From positions 1,818,115-1,882,114 of the forward strand of contig NZ_LT800499.1 of the NCBI RefSeq assembly GCF_900166625.1: 64,000 bases of DNA, read 5' to 3'. The notes beneath the pieces are model-generated. The model was not told where the DNA came from. It did not search any database and saw only the letters and a program-made list of their open reading frames with translations. Below, piece after piece: positions 43,556 to 54,140 of this stretch. The position numbers and the translations under genes are program-made. Each line of letters opens with the position of its first letter. Position 1 is the first letter of the stretch. Source of the DNA: Halobacillus massiliensis (lineage in GTDB: Bacteria > Bacillota > Bacilli > Bacillales > Halobacillaceae).

Positions 43556-44839
43556 ATGAAAAAGTTCGATCGTTCAATTGATGCTTATAAGAAAGCCGTA
43601 AATTACATGCCGGGAGGGGTTAATTCTCCGGTAAGAGCCTTTAAATCAGTAAAAATGGATCCTATTTTTATGGAAAGAGGAAAAGGTTCTAAAATATATG
43701 ATATTGATGGAAATGAGTACATTGATTATGTGCTGAGCTGGGGACCATTAATTCTGGGCCATGCAGATGATCGTGTCGTGGAGGCTTTGAAGAAAACGAC
43801 GGAATCCGGAACAAGCTTTGGCGCCCCAACTGAAATTGAAAATGAATTAGCTGAACTCGTCATTGATCGTGTCCCTTCAATTGAAATGCTTCGCATGGTT
43901 AACTCCGGTACTGAAGCGACCATGAGTGCACTTAGGGTGGCCAGAGGGTATACAGGTCGTGACAAGATTCTTAAATTTGAAGGCAACTATCATGGACACG
44001 GCGACTCCCTGCTTATTAAAGCAGGGTCCGGCGTGGCAACGCTTGGACTTCCTGATTCGCCAGGAGTTCCTGAATCGATTGCGAAAAACACGATTACTGT
44101 CCCTTATAACGATATTGAAAGTGTACGTTATGTATTTGAAAACTATGGTGATGACCTTGCTGCGGTAATTATTGAGCCTGTATCAGGCAATATGGGAGTG
44201 GTACCGCCTGAGGAACAATTTCTTCAGGACCTTCGCCAAATTACGAAGGATAATGGAACAGTGTTGATCTTTGATGAGGTTATGACAGGTTTCCGTGTAG
44301 GTTACAACAGTGCGCAAGGCCATTTTGGCGTTACGCCTGATATGACGTGCCTCGGCAAAGTGATCGGCGGCGGGCTTCCCGTAGGAGCTTATGGAGGAAA
44401 AAAAGAAATTATGGAACGCGTCGCACCTGTGGGTGACATTTATCAGGCGGGTACTTTATCCGGAAATCCTTTGGCTATGACTGCGGGATATGAAACCCTG
44501 AAAGCGATGGATGAAGAAGCTTATGAACAAATAAATAAAAAAGTTGATCGTTTGATTCAAGGTTATAAGAGAGCGGCTGAGAAATATAATATTCCGTTAA
44601 TGGTGAACCGAGCGGGTTCGATGGTGGGGGTATTCTTTACTGACCAGCCTGTGAGCAACTTTGAAACAGCGAATGCGTCTGACTTAGAAAGATTTGCGGC
44701 CTATTACCAAGGGATGATCCAAGAAGGTATTTTCCTGCCGCCGTCCCAATTCGAAGGGATTTTCTTATCTGCCTCCCATACGGATGAAGATATTGAAGCA
44801 ACCATCGAAGCTGTGGAAAAAGTATTTCAAAATCTTTAA
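43556..44839 (+). CDS. hemL: Glutamate-1-semialdehyde 2,1-aminomutase
   Basis: A 427-residue PLP-dependent aminotransferase-fold enzyme. The PLP lysine is Lys268 in [52 protein letters not shown] is the standard core. It ends the heme operon. B. subtilis carries ysxE next; here it is absent and spoVID follows after a terminator. Confidence 0.97.
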   Translation: MKKFDRSIDAYKKAVNYMPGGVNSPVRAFKSVKMDPIFMERGKGSKIYDIDGNEYIDYVLSWGPLILGHADDRVVEALKKTTESGTSFGAPTEIENELAELVIDRVPSIEMLRMVNSGTEATMSALRVARGYTGRDKILKFEGNYHGHGDSLLIKAGSGVATLGLPDSPGVPESIAKNTITVPYNDIESVRYVFENYGDDLAAVIIEPVSGNMGVVPPEEQFLQDLRQITKDNGTVLIFDEVMTGFRVGYNSAQGHFGVTPDMTCLGKVIGGGLPVGAYGGKKEIMERVAPVGDIYQAGTLSGNPLAMTAGYETLKAMDEEAYEQINKKVDRLIQGYKRAAEKYNIPLMVNRAGSMVGVFFTDQPVSNFETANASDLERFAAYYQGMIQEGIFLPPSQFEGIFLSASHTDEDIEATIEAVEKVFQNL

Positions 44840-44843
44840 CAGT

Positions 44844-44878
44844 TAAAAGCTGCCGGATAACCGGCAGCTTTCTTTATG
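44844..44878 (+). terminator. Terminator after hemL
   Basis: AAAGCTGCCGG / CCGGCAGCTTT perfect stem with four-base loop, then TCTTT. Confidence 0.85.
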
Positions 44879-44996
44879 TTCACTTATTTAGAGCAGAAAT
44901 CTACTTTTCTTTCTCTATTCAATGTATAACAAAACATCTATTGCATAGAGTGTAATAGATGTCTTTTTAGTGTATGAATAGGGAGGAGACATAAAC

Positions 44997-45953
44997 ATGG
45001 AAAGAAATCAGGATTTTTCATTTTTTTTAGATGAATCTTTATGGTTTAAGGAAGGACAGGGAGTTAATGAGCTGCTTGGGATTTCTTTGGAGCCGCAAGT
45101 ATCGATATCAGATTTAGGAGAAGATGTTCGTTTGCATGGTTTTGTAGAGCTTTCTGGAGAATACCTTGCAAAAGAGCAGGAAGAAGGGATTTACAGAGAA
45201 GACGATGTCCGCCAATCTGGGAGAGTCATTCAAAGGGTGGATAAGTCCGCAGAAGGTGTTTCGGAATTCTTTCATCAGTTCCCGGTTGAAATTACGGTTT
45301 CTAAAGATCGTGTAGCTGACTTGGAAGACGTTATTATTAATATTGAAAGTTTTGATTATGAAATTCCTGAGTCAAATCAGCTTCGTCTTCACGCTGAACT
45401 TGTAATGAATGGTATATTTCAAGAGCAGCCTTCCAATCAACGAGAAGGAATAGAGCATGATGAAGTCGTAACTTTAGGACCTGTCCTTTATAAAGAGGAG
45501 GAAGTTCGTTCACAGGAAAAGGCAGAAGATGAAGAAAGCGGCCGAAAAGAAACATATCAAACTTTTTCGGAATTCTTTCAGATGAGCGAACCGGCAGAAA
45601 CAGAAGTGGAAGAAAAACCAGAAGTGCAAGAGGAAGAGGTAGAAGAAGAATCTGAATCTGAATCACCAAAGGAAAACAAAGCGAAAATGGCTGGAATAGG
45701 TGATGAAGAAGAAAACGAAGAAGTGGAAGAGGAAGAATCACCACCGTCCGTTAATGGATTTAAACAGATTTTTCAACACCTATTCCCTAACAGGGATGAG
45801 ACTTATGCTCAAATGAAAATGTATATCGTTCAGGAAGATGAAACAATCGAAATGATCGCCAAGCGATATGAAGTGCCTGTTAAACAGCTGGAAAAGGTAA
45901 ATAAAATGGAAGAAGAAGTAACCGCGGGGCAAGTTGTCTATATCCCTTGTTAG
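44997..45953 (+). CDS. spoVID: Spore coat morphogenetic protein SpoVID
   Basis: A 318-residue mother-cell protein that directs encasement of the forespore by coat layers. The N-terminal region (FFLDESLWFKEGQGVNELLGISLEPQVSI) is typical of SpoVID; a glutamate-rich low-complexity section (residues about 185-255) leads to a C-terminal LysM domain (MYIVQEDETIEMIAKRYEVPVKQLEKVNKM). SD GGGAGGAG before ATG. A CATAGAGT hexamer-like element (around 44943) resembles a sigma-E -10 but its -35 is poor. Confidence 0.9.
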   Translation: MERNQDFSFFLDESLWFKEGQGVNELLGISLEPQVSISDLGEDVRLHGFVELSGEYLAKEQEEGIYREDDVRQSGRVIQRVDKSAEGVSEFFHQFPVEITVSKDRVADLEDVIINIESFDYEIPESNQLRLHAELVMNGIFQEQPSNQREGIEHDEVVTLGPVLYKEEEVRSQEKAEDEESGRKETYQTFSEFFQMSEPAETEVEEKPEVQEEEVEEESESESPKENKAKMAGIGDEEENEEVEEEESPPSVNGFKQIFQHLFPNRDETYAQMKMYIVQEDETIEMIAKRYEVPVKQLEKVNKMEEEVTAGQVVYIPC

Positions 45954-46138
45954 ATCCATTTATACTTGAAGGCAAGCCATATACCGATCCATATTCCTAG
46001 AAGAAAAACATCCAGTGACGTCGGAAAAAATAAGGTACGAAACAGCTGATAAATTAATATAGGCAAACAGGCAATTTCAAACACATAGATAACCTGCCGG
46101 CACCATGACGGAAGACGGTAACGGTAGAAACGGCTCAT
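45950..46138 (-). CDS. Small two-helix membrane protein
   Basis: A 62-residue minus-strand frame, overlapping the end of spoVID by four bases. Two hydrophobic segments (VIYVFEIACLPILIYQLFRTLFF and DVFLLGIWIGIWLAF) are separated by a short loop, with a basic N-terminus (MSRFYRYRLPSWCRQ). SD CAGGTG seven bases before ATG. Such compact hydrophobic genes between spoVID and valS may be conserved in relatives, but I cannot name the family. Confidence 0.55.
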   Translation of the reverse strand: MSRFYRYRLPSWCRQVIYVFEIACLPILIYQLFRTLFFPTSLDVFLLGIWIGIWLAFKYKWI

Positions 46139-46174
46139 TTACAACACCTGACCTTCCTCATTTTTTAAAAAGAG

Positions 46175-46204
46175 TTGACTAAAACGGCGAATTCTATATA
46201 CAAT
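46175..46204 (+). promoter_or_regulatory. Promoter of valS
   Basis: TTGACT (46175-46180), 18-base spacer, TACAAT (46199-46204). It drives the T-box leader and valS. Confidence 0.75.
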
Positions 46205-46224
46205 ATGTATATTAACAACTATAT

Positions 46225-46472
46225 GTGAAATGCCGTGAATGGGAAGAGTACATTCTCCGTTCCTTCAGAGAGGAAAACAAATGCTGAGAGTTTTCCAGGA
46301 ATACAGGTGGATGGAAGGTCGCCCGGGATGCAGTTTCTTTGAAAAATGAGTAAAAGAAGCCGGTTAAAAGCCGTTATTCATGATGAGTGTACAGATTTAT
46401 TCTGTAAACAAAGGTGGTACCACGGAAAAGCAAACCTTTTCGTCCTTTATAGGATGAAAGGGTTTTTTTATT
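46225..46472 (+). promoter_or_regulatory. T-box leader of valS (Val specifier)
   Basis: A tRNA-responsive leader. The antiterminator T-box AAGGTGGTACCACGG is at 46411-46425; its TGGT pairs with the ACCA end of uncharged tRNA-Val. The likely specifier codon is GTC at 46318-46320, in GGAAGGTCGC on the 3' side of Stem I. An AGAGA element lies near 46267. The terminator AACCTTTTCGTCC / GGATGAAAGGGTT (46433-46465) ends in seven T. Confidence 0.92.
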
Positions 46473-46503
46473 TTCACAGAGAATGTGAAGGAGGAAAACG
46501 TTA

Positions 46504-49146
46504 ATGGAAGATAATAATTTATCAATGCCGACTAAATATGATCCAACGGCAATTGAAAAAGACCGTTATCAATATTGGGTGGAGGGCAAATTTTTTGAAG
46601 CTGCTGGCGATCAAAATAAAGAGCCTTATACAGTAGTAATCCCGCCGCCGAACGTAACAGGGAAGCTTCACTTAGGGCATGCTTGGGATACTACCCTTCA
46701 GGACATCTTGACTCGTGTGAAGCGTATGCAGGGGTATGATGTTCTGTGGCTTCCTGGAATGGACCATGCGGGTATCGCTACACAGGCAAAAGTAGAAGCT
46801 AAACTGAAAGAGCAGGGACAGTCACGCTATGATCTTGGCCGTGAAGCCTTCCTGGAAAAGTCATGGGAATGGAAGAAGGAATATGCTCAGTTTATCCGTA
46901 CCCAGTGGGAAAAACTCGGCCTTGGCCTGGATTATTCACGTGAACGCTTTACTCTTGATAAAGGGCTGTCAGAAGCGGTTAAGGAAGTTTTTGTTAAGCT
47001 TTATGAAAAAGGATGGATCTATCGCGGAGAATACATTATTAACTGGGACCCTTCCACAAAAACGGCTTTATCTGATATCGAAGTGGAGTATAAAGATGTA
47101 CAGGGCGCATTTTACCATATGCGTTATCCGTTGAAAGACGAAGATGGCTATATTGAAATCGCAACAACTCGTCCCGAAACCATGCTTGGAGATACAGCTG
47201 TAGCTGTCCACCCAAAGGACGAACGTTATAAAGATTTAATTGGAAAAAAAGTTATTCTGCCAATTGTCGGACGTGAAATTGAAATCGTTGCTGACGATTA
47301 CGTGGATATGGAATTCGGGTCCGGAGCTGTTAAGATTACGCCAGCTCACGATCCAAATGATTTTGAAATTGGAAACCGTCACAAATTAGAGCGTGTTCTC
47401 GTTATGAATGAAGACGGGTCAATGAATGAAAATGCCGGAAAATACAAAGGTATGGACCGATTTGAATGCCGAAAGCAGCTTGTAAAGGATCTTCAAGAGA
47501 GCGGAGTGCTGTTTGAAATCGAAGAACATCTGCACTCTGTTGGTCATTCAGAACGAAGTGGAGCTGTTGTGGAGCCATATTTATCTACACAATGGTTCGT
47601 AAATATGGAGCCTCTTGCTAAAGAAGCGATTAATTTACAATCGACTGATGACAAAGTAAGCTTTGTGCCTGATCGTTTTGAGAAAACATATTTAAATTGG
47701 ATGGGAAATATCCGTGACTGGTGTATCTCTCGTCAGCTTTGGTGGGGACATCGTATCCCGGCCTGGTACCATAAAGAAACGGGAGAAATATATGTAGGAA
47801 AAGAAGACCCTGCAGATGCTGAAAATTGGGAGCAGGATGAAGATGTGTTAGATACCTGGTTCTCTTCTGCTTTGTGGCCGTTCTCTACTATGGGATGGCC
47901 TGATGAAAACAATGAGGATTTCAAACGCTATTTTCCTACCAATGTGTTAGTAACTGGATATGATATTATTTTCTTCTGGGTCAGCCGGATGATTTTTCAG
48001 TCCATTGAGTTTACAGAACGCCGTCCATTTGAAGATGTATTAATCCACGGACTAGTACGCGATGCTGAAGGAAGAAAAATGAGTAAATCTCTCGGCAACG
48101 GTGTTGATCCTATGGATGTGATCGAGAAGTATGGTGCTGATTCATTACGCTACTTCCTTTCTACCGGTTCTTCTCCAGGCCAGGACCTGCGTTTCCAATG
48201 GGAAAAAGTTGAATCTACATGGAATTTTGCCAATAAGATTTGGAATGCTTCCCGTTTCGCTTTAATGAACATGGGTGACTTAAAGTATGAAGATATTGAT
48301 TTATCTGGTGAAAAATCTGTTGCGGACGAATGGATTTTGACACGTCTGAACGAAACTATTGAACAGGTTACAAAAAATATCGACCGTTATGAATTCGGAG
48401 AAGCGGGTCGTCATCTCTATAACTTTATTTGGGATGAGTTCTGTGATTGGTATATTGAAATGGCTAAACTTCCGCTGTATGGTGAAGATGAAGAACGTAT
48501 TCTAACGACACGCTCTATTTTGGCCTATACACTTGATCAGATTATGAGAATGCTTCATCCGTTTATGCCGTTTATTACAGAAGAAATCTGGCAGCACCTG
48601 CCGCATGAAGGCGAGTCCATCACACAGGCTTCCTGGCCGCAGGTAAGAGCAGACCTTCATAATGAGCAGGCAGTAACGGAAATGCAGCGTCTTGTTTCCA
48701 TTATTCGCTCCGTTAGAAATATTCGAGCTGAGGTGGATACACCGATGTCTAAGGAGATCCAGCTGCTTATTCAAGCGAAGGATGATCAGGTTGTAGCAGA
48801 GCTAGAGAATAACCGGAGTTATCTGGAACGTTTTTGTAACCCTAGTGAATTAGAGATTTCCACACAGGTGAAAGCACCTGAAAAAGCAATGTCTGCTGTA
48901 GTAACGGGAGCAGAGCTGTTCCTGCCTCTAGCCGGATTGATTAATATTGATGATGAAATCCAGCGTCTGGAGAAAGAATGGAAGAGATGGGACAGTGAAG
49001 TTATCCGGGTACAGAAGAAGCTTTCAAATGAAGGTTTTGTTAAGAAGGCACCCGAACAGGTAGTGGACGAAGAGCGTAAAAAAGAAAAAGATTATGTAGA
49101 TAAACGTGAGAAAGTAGAAGCCCGAATTAAAGAACTAAAGGCATAA
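46504..49146 (+). CDS. valS: Valyl-tRNA synthetase
   Basis: An 880-residue class I synthetase. The HIGH signature is in [16 protein letters not shown] and the KMSKS signature in [11 protein letters not shown]; the editing domain includes [19 protein letters not shown]-terminal coiled-coil ([18 protein letters not shown]-like, residues about 805-880) is present. It is controlled by the upstream T-box. Normal length for the family. Confidence 0.97.
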   Translation: MEDNNLSMPTKYDPTAIEKDRYQYWVEGKFFEAAGDQNKEPYTVVIPPPNVTGKLHLGHAWDTTLQDILTRVKRMQGYDVLWLPGMDHAGIATQAKVEAKLKEQGQSRYDLGREAFLEKSWEWKKEYAQFIRTQWEKLGLGLDYSRERFTLDKGLSEAVKEVFVKLYEKGWIYRGEYIINWDPSTKTALSDIEVEYKDVQGAFYHMRYPLKDEDGYIEIATTRPETMLGDTAVAVHPKDERYKDLIGKKVILPIVGREIEIVADDYVDMEFGSGAVKITPAHDPNDFEIGNRHKLERVLVMNEDGSMNENAGKYKGMDRFECRKQLVKDLQESGVLFEIEEHLHSVGHSERSGAVVEPYLSTQWFVNMEPLAKEAINLQSTDDKVSFVPDRFEKTYLNWMGNIRDWCISRQLWWGHRIPAWYHKETGEIYVGKEDPADAENWEQDEDVLDTWFSSALWPFSTMGWPDENNEDFKRYFPTNVLVTGYDIIFFWVSRMIFQSIEFTERRPFEDVLIHGLVRDAEGRKMSKSLGNGVDPMDVIEKYGADSLRYFLSTGSSPGQDLRFQWEKVESTWNFANKIWNASRFALMNMGDLKYEDIDLSGEKSVADEWILTRLNETIEQVTKNIDRYEFGEAGRHLYNFIWDEFCDWYIEMAKLPLYGEDEERILTTRSILAYTLDQIMRMLHPFMPFITEEIWQHLPHEGESITQASWPQVRADLHNEQAVTEMQRLVSIIRSVRNIRAEVDTPMSKEIQLLIQAKDDQVVAELENNRSYLERFCNPSELEISTQVKAPEKAMSAVVTGAELFLPLAGLINIDDEIQRLEKEWKRWDSEVIRVQKKLSNEGFVKKAPEQVVDEERKKEKDYVDKREKVEARIKELKA

Positions 49147-49159
49147 AAGGAAAACAGAA

Positions 49160-49196
49160 GGGAGGGTATTCATTTGAATACTCTCCTCTTTTATGA
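49160..49196 (+). terminator. Hairpin between valS and folC
   Basis: GGAGGGTATTCA / TGAATACTCTCC stem with two-base loop and TCTTTT tail; may attenuate rather than fully stop transcription into folC. Confidence 0.6.
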
Positions 49197-49214
49197 AGTG
49201 GGGGGAAGAACAAA

Positions 49215-50495
49215 ATGAATTATGAAGAGGCAATCAACTGGATCCATACGAGAGAAAAATTCAAAATTAAACCAGGGCTGGAACGTATGCAGTGGATGCT
49301 TGAGAAACTGGATCATCCTGAAAAAAAACTGCGTGCTGTTCACGTAGCAGGTACCAATGGAAAAGGGTCGACCGTATCTTTTCTCAGAAGCCTGCTTCAG
49401 AAACAGGGCTACACAATTGGAACTTTTACTTCACCATATATTATAAAGTTTAATGAGCGGATGAGCATTAATGGGGATCCAATAGCGGATGAAGATCTGG
49501 CTGATCTGGCTAAAAGAATAAAGCCGCTGGTCGACGAGCTTAAAGGTTCTGCCATAGGAGAACCCACAGAATTCGAGACCATTACAGTGATGGCTTTTGT
49601 TTATTTTTCTGAAAAAGATGTCGATTTTACGATAGTGGAGACAGGGCTTGGTGGAAGGTATGATTCTACTAATGTCATAACTCCGCTTATTTCTGTTATT
49701 ACGAATATCGGAAAAGATCATATGGCTATTCTCGGAAACACTTATGAGAAGATTGCTAAAGAAAAGGCTGGTATCATAAAGACTGGAGTTCCTGTTGTAA
49801 CGGCAGTCTCCCAGCTGGAAGCTTTATCCGTTATTAAAGAAGAAGCTTGTATTAAAAACTCGCCTTTATTTGAGTACCAAAGAGATTTTACAGCACAGCA
49901 TATATCAGCTGAAGAGCGGGGGGAAGCATTCAAATTTGAAATGGCAGATTATACTTCTCCACTATTGGTTTCCTCTCTTATGGGAAGCCACCAGGTAAGC
50001 AATGCTTCATTAGCTTTGGCTGCTGTAGAACTATTAAGGAAGATGGGATTCTTAATTCAGCAAAGCTTTTACCCGGAAGCGATCATGTCAACGTATTGGC
50101 CAGCCAGATTTGAGATGGTAAACGAATCGCCTCTTGTTATTATTGATGGTGCTCATAATGAAGAAGGGATGGCATCACTGGCCGATACCCTGAGGCAGCG
50201 CTATAGTGAAAAGACGATTTATTTAATCTATGCCGCTATAAACGATAAGCCAGTCTATAAAATGCTCAATCAGCTCAAACCTCTCGTAAATGAAGTCTGG
50301 GTTACTGAATTTGACTTCCCTAAAGCGTTCCAGGCTAAGGAGCTTGCTGAAAAGTCACCTATTGTTCCCACATATGTAGAAAATGATTACAAAAAAGCTG
50401 TTGAAATGCTTCTGGGTAAGTTGACAGAAAAAGATGTATTAGTTATTTCTGGTTCGCTCTACTTTATTTCGGAAGTAAGGAAAATTTTTGAATAA
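49215..50495 (+). CDS. folC: Folylpolyglutamate/dihydrofolate synthase
   Basis: A 426-residue Mur-ligase-fold enzyme. The P-loop is VAGTNGKGSTVSFLRSLL; the SPYIIKFNERMSINGDPI and GLGGRYDSTNVI segments are typical; the Lys of SVITNIGKDHMAILGNTYEKIAKEKAGIIK is the carbamylated/magnesium region. It adds glutamates to folates. SD GGGGGAAG before ATG. Same position after valS as in B. subtilis. Confidence 0.96.
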   Translation: MNYEEAINWIHTREKFKIKPGLERMQWMLEKLDHPEKKLRAVHVAGTNGKGSTVSFLRSLLQKQGYTIGTFTSPYIIKFNERMSINGDPIADEDLADLAKRIKPLVDELKGSAIGEPTEFETITVMAFVYFSEKDVDFTIVETGLGGRYDSTNVITPLISVITNIGKDHMAILGNTYEKIAKEKAGIIKTGVPVVTAVSQLEALSVIKEEACIKNSPLFEYQRDFTAQHISAEERGEAFKFEMADYTSPLLVSSLMGSHQVSNASLALAAVELLRKMGFLIQQSFYPEAIMSTYWPARFEMVNESPLVIIDGAHNEEGMASLADTLRQRYSEKTIYLIYAAINDKPVYKMLNQLKPLVNEVWVTEFDFPKAFQAKELAEKSPIVPTYVENDYKKAVEMLLGKLTEKDVLVISGSLYFISEVRKIFE

Positions 50496-50568
50496 CAATA
50501 TGGGCTATGGTAATATATAAATAGTTTGAATTTTCTATTAAATGGATGGGGGAAGGAGGAGAGCTTGA

Positions 50569-52290
50569 TTGGTCTCCCGGTGGAAGAAGCTGGCCGTTTA
50601 TGGAATATGGGCTGCCGTCTGGCCTGTATCCGTCTATTTAATTTATTTACACTCTCCTTTCTCTATTTTTGACTATAAAACTGATATTCTTTTGTTCATT
50701 ATCTTAGCTTCGATCGTGGCTTTATTTCCTCTCTTGATGGGTGAACACCCGGTATTTTTAACAAATGGGATCAGTTTTACTGTCTTTTTGTACTTTGGAT
50801 TATTAGTTGAAATCCTTGTCATTCAGATAGCCCTCCTCTTCTTATTAGCGAAGATCGGGATAGGGAAGAAAGAGTTTTTTCGTGTCCCTTTAAACATGTT
50901 AATGTTTCTAGGGATTTCTGTAATTGCTGCCGCCATTTATTATCTTTTAGGAGGGGACCATGGTGGCCGTGCTTTAAATGAGGCCAGTGATGTATTTCCT
51001 GTATCTGCCTATCTGCTGACCCAGATTATTGCAAACCATATTTTGCTTCTTTTTATTAGAAGATACCTTTATGGAAAAAAGCAGCGGCTTTCTGATCAGG
51101 GAATAAAGTGGGAATTTGTAACGACTCTGCTGATTGCTCCTGTAGGGATAATTCTATATTTCTTTTATAAAGAAACAGGTCCCCAGGCGGTTTACTTAGT
51201 AGGACTGCCATTTTTGATGATATCGTTTATGCTGCGGCAGTTCCATAAAACTAGTGAATTAAATAATTACTTGAGGAAGACCGGTGATATTGGACATGAA
51301 CTCACTGGAAGCCTCAGTGTAACTGAAGTACTCGATGTATTTGTGAAAAGAGTGACCAGGCTTTTGCCGATGGATTACATGTATGTGTATGACGTAAACG
51401 AAAAACAAATGGTGAAGCTGATTCGGTCTTATGGTCATAATAATTTAATCCAGCCGAAATTTTATAAGACAATGGAAAAGTTAAGTGAAGATACTTTGCG
51501 AAAAGGAATGGGGAAGCATTACCACCATCATAAAGAGTGGAAGCATCTTGCCGATGATTTAACGCCTCACGATGCAGAAAGTGTTATTTCTCTCCCCGTG
51601 TTAAGAAGAGATTCCATCGTAGGGATTATTACGGTATATGCTACTAAGCCTAAAATTTTTTTTAAATACCAGTATATGATTTTAAATATACTGGGCAGCT
51701 ACCTGGCTGTAGCGGTTGATAATGCTCGCCATTACGAAAAAACAAAGGATGAAAGCGAACGCTGTCCTTTAACATCGCTATATAATTATCGATACTTTGA
51801 TAAATATTTAAGAGACTTAGCCCAGAAAGATGAAACCCAGTCGGTATCCCAAATTTTACTGGATATAGATTATTTTAAGTCTGTAAATGACTATTACGGC
51901 CATAAAACTGGCAATGAGGTTCTCTGTGAGCTTGCCGCACGTATTGAGACTATATTGAATGACCGTGGGATTGCTGCTCGGCTTGGAGGAGAAGAGTTTA
52001 CCATCCTTCTGCCTGGAATGGGAAGTAAGGAAGCACTGATTGTCGCCGAAGAGATTAAATCAGCGATTAGTCTGTTACCTTTTACTACCTGGCAGCATAT
52101 ACAAAATGATACTCAGCCTAAACACATAAATATCACGGTAAGCATTGGTGTTGCTTCCTACCCTGAGCATTGTAATAACCTGCTTGAACTTACCCGTCAT
52201 GCTGACAGGGCGATGTATGTTGGAGCTAAACAGCAGGGCCGTGACAAAATCGCCAGCTATGATACATTGGCACGCACTCCTCAGCGATAA
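50569..52290 (+). CDS. Membrane GAF-GGDEF diguanylate cyclase
   Basis: A 573-residue protein: about eight N-terminal membrane helices (residues 1-225), a GAF-type sensory domain (about 240-400), and a C-terminal GGDEF domain with active-site motif RLGGEEF. The catalytic motif is intact, so it should make c-di-GMP. The inhibitory I-site RxxD expected upstream (aligned NDRG before IAARLGGEEF) is absent, so product inhibition is not expected. Start TTG at 50569 after GGAAGGAGG. It replaces nothing known in B. subtilis between folC and comC. Confidence 0.88.
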   Translation: MVSRWKKLAVYGIWAAVWPVSVYLIYLHSPFSIFDYKTDILLFIILASIVALFPLLMGEHPVFLTNGISFTVFLYFGLLVEILVIQIALLFLLAKIGIGKKEFFRVPLNMLMFLGISVIAAAIYYLLGGDHGGRALNEASDVFPVSAYLLTQIIANHILLLFIRRYLYGKKQRLSDQGIKWEFVTTLLIAPVGIILYFFYKETGPQAVYLVGLPFLMISFMLRQFHKTSELNNYLRKTGDIGHELTGSLSVTEVLDVFVKRVTRLLPMDYMYVYDVNEKQMVKLIRSYGHNNLIQPKFYKTMEKLSEDTLRKGMGKHYHHHKEWKHLADDLTPHDAESVISLPVLRRDSIVGIITVYATKPKIFFKYQYMILNILGSYLAVAVDNARHYEKTKDESERCPLTSLYNYRYFDKYLRDLAQKDETQSVSQILLDIDYFKSVNDYYGHKTGNEVLCELAARIETILNDRGIAARLGGEEFTILLPGMGSKEALIVAEEIKSAISLLPFTTWQHIQNDTQPKHINITVSIGVASYPEHCNNLLELTRHADRAMYVGAKQQGRDKIASYDTLARTPQR

Positions 52291-52355
52291 GCAGTGTGTG
52301 CTTTCCTCCTCTTTTCTTATTACCCCCTAAAAAAACCCTCAGGAGTGATATACAA

Positions 52356-53105
52356 GTGTTATCTATCTATTTCTTTTTGCTCGGGATGACCCTCGGCTCT
52401 TTTTATAACGTTATCGGCCTTCGGCTTCCTAAGCGGATATCCTTTACTCGAAACAGATCGTTTTGTCCCCATTGCAGGAATCAGCTTGAATGGCATGAAT
52501 TAATACCTGTCTTTTCTTTTCTTCTGCAAAAAGGATCGTGCCGACACTGCAACAAGCGTATCTCCATTCTTTATCCCCTCATGGAAATCCTCAGCGGTTC
52601 CGCTTTCCTTCTCTTTTATATAGCTATCGACTCCCATATAAAACTTCTTCCAGCGCTCCTGCTCTATACCCTATTCCATATCCTCATTGTCAGCGATTTG
52701 ATGTACCAGGTCATTCCAAATACCGTACTGTTATTTTTTTTCAGCATTTTCTTTTTGTTTCGGCTCATATATCCACTAGATCCATGGTGGCATAGTGCGG
52801 CAGGTGCTCTAATCGGACTGGTGGGAACTGCAGCTATCATAATCTGCAGCCGTGGAGGTATGGGGGGAGGAGATATGAAGCTCCTGGGGCTTATTGGTTT
52901 TATTCTCGGACCTTCACTTCTTCTCGTAGCTTTTTTGACAGCTGTACTGACAGCTTTCATATTAAGTGTCTTCCTGCTGGCCTTTGCAAAGAAAAACCTT
53001 AAGAGTAAAATACCATTTGCTCCTTTTTTGTCGATTGGAGGGATGACGGCATTTATGTACGGAGAGGCCCTTATTCAGTGGTACCTTCTATACTTTCTCT
53101 CATAA
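52356..53105 (+). CDS. comC: Prepilin peptidase (ComC/type IV leader peptidase)
   Basis: A 249-residue membrane protease that cleaves and methylates competence pseudopilins. Two CXXC pairs (CPHCRNQL and CRHCNKRI, residues about 37-62) bind Zn in the methylase loop; the catalytic aspartates are in SDLMYQVIP and GGGDMKLLG. Seven or eight membrane helices. GTG at 52356 follows AGGAGTG; the longer frame from 52296 lacks a good SD. It sits between folC and spoIIB as comC in B. subtilis. Confidence 0.93.
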   Translation: MLSIYFFLLGMTLGSFYNVIGLRLPKRISFTRNRSFCPHCRNQLEWHELIPVFSFLLQKGSCRHCNKRISILYPLMEILSGSAFLLFYIAIDSHIKLLPALLLYTLFHILIVSDLMYQVIPNTVLLFFFSIFFLFRLIYPLDPWWHSAAGALIGLVGTAAIIICSRGGMGGGDMKLLGLIGFILGPSLLLVAFLTAVLTAFILSVFLLAFAKKNLKSKIPFAPFLSIGGMTAFMYGEALIQWYLLYFLS

Positions 53106-53154
53106 AAAAATCATATATTTGATGGCACAAGAGTATAAATATAAAGAATCACCA

Positions 53155-53190
53155 GATTAGTGAGGGTTTCATAACCTCACTAATTTTATT
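53155..53190 (+). terminator. Terminator after comC
   Basis: ATTAGTGAGG / CCTCACTAAT perfect stem (53156-53165, 53175-53184), then TTTTATT. Confidence 0.85.
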
Positions 53191-53312
53191 ACTGAAAGAA
53201 AGAGACACACTTCCCAAGCAGTTTGAAGATTGTCGAAGCCTCATGACAAAAACTAACGTGTTTTTTAAGAGGGCTGTGATAGATTTGGAAAAAAGAAGAG
53301 GAGTGAAACCTT

Positions 53313-54140
53313 GTGGGTGAAAGAAACAAAATTATTATTTCCTATAAAAACAAAGAGACCAATTCGGAAATCATCCAAGCAAAGGAAGAACATGCCGCTG
53401 CCCAAGTGAAAAGTATTGAGGACTATCACAAAACGAAAATTCAAAAAAAACCGGCGGCAGCCACTATTCGCAGAAACATTGCTCCTTCTTCCCTAAAGCA
53501 TGTGACACTATCCATTTTTACCGCTTTGGCAGTAAGTCTTGTGCTGGGATTTATTTTGTTAAAAGTTTTTGTAGCAGCTACTGATGGGGGAGCGATCGCC
53601 CAGTCTCAAATGACACAGGGTGCGCCCTCAGCTTCTGAGCAAGGCCAACCAGCGTCGCTGGAAATTCCGGATCTCTCCGTGAACGTCATCCAAAGCGGAG
53701 TTTTCTCAACAGAAGAAAAGGCGCAGGAATGGAAGGAAAACTTAGCAGAACAGTCTATTCCTTCTCTTATCTGGGAAAAAGACGGGCAGTTTTTTCTCTT
53801 GTCTGGAAGCGAAGATCTCTCTTCAGGAATCAATGAAGTGTCAGAAGGATATTCGGCTAAGGACATTCCTGTTTATAAGAAAGAATGGACAATATCAGGT
53901 GGAAAGGCTGGTGTATCAAAAGACCAGTCGCAAGTTGTACAGACAATTATAGGCCATTTAGAAGCGAGAACCCTTCACTCAGTCCCGCAAGGGGAGCGGG
54001 CAAAACTGCTGCAAGCCTATGAACAAAGTAAAGATCCTGCACCCGGATTTTTAGAAGCTTTAAAAGAATGGAACAGCGGGGAGAATAATGGTATAAGCTG
54101 GCTGTCATTCGCAAAGGCCATAAATTCGATGAAGAATTAA
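53313..54140 (+). CDS. spoIIB: Sporulation engulfment protein SpoIIB
   Basis: A 275-residue bitopic protein: a cytoplasmic N-terminal region rich in Lys/Ala, one membrane helix (VTLSIFTALAVSLVLGFILLKVFV, residues about 65-88), a linker, and an extracytoplasmic SPOR domain (LSVNVIQSGVFSTEEKAQEWKENLAEQSIPSLIWEKDGQFFLLSG). SpoIIB localises to the sporulation septum and guides engulfment. GTG start after AGGAGTG. The B. subtilis gene maf that normally follows is absent; radC comes next. Confidence 0.88.
   Translation: MGERNKIIISYKNKETNSEIIQAKEEHAAAQVKSIEDYHKTKIQKKPAAATIRRNIAPSSLKHVTLSIFTALAVSLVLGFILLKVFVAATDGGAIAQSQMTQGAPSASEQGQPASLEIPDLSVNVIQSGVFSTEEKAQEWKENLAEQSIPSLIWEKDGQFFLLSGSEDLSSGINEVSEGYSAKDIPVYKKEWTISGGKAGVSKDQSQVVQTIIGHLEARTLHSVPQGERAKLLQAYEQSKDPAPGFLEALKEWNSGENNGISWLSFAKAINSMKN

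Noticed and set aside
45337-45744. 135-residue leucine-rich minus-strand frame opposite spoVID
   Set aside because: Leucine/proline content is the antisense of the Glu-rich linker codons in spoVID, not a membrane protein.
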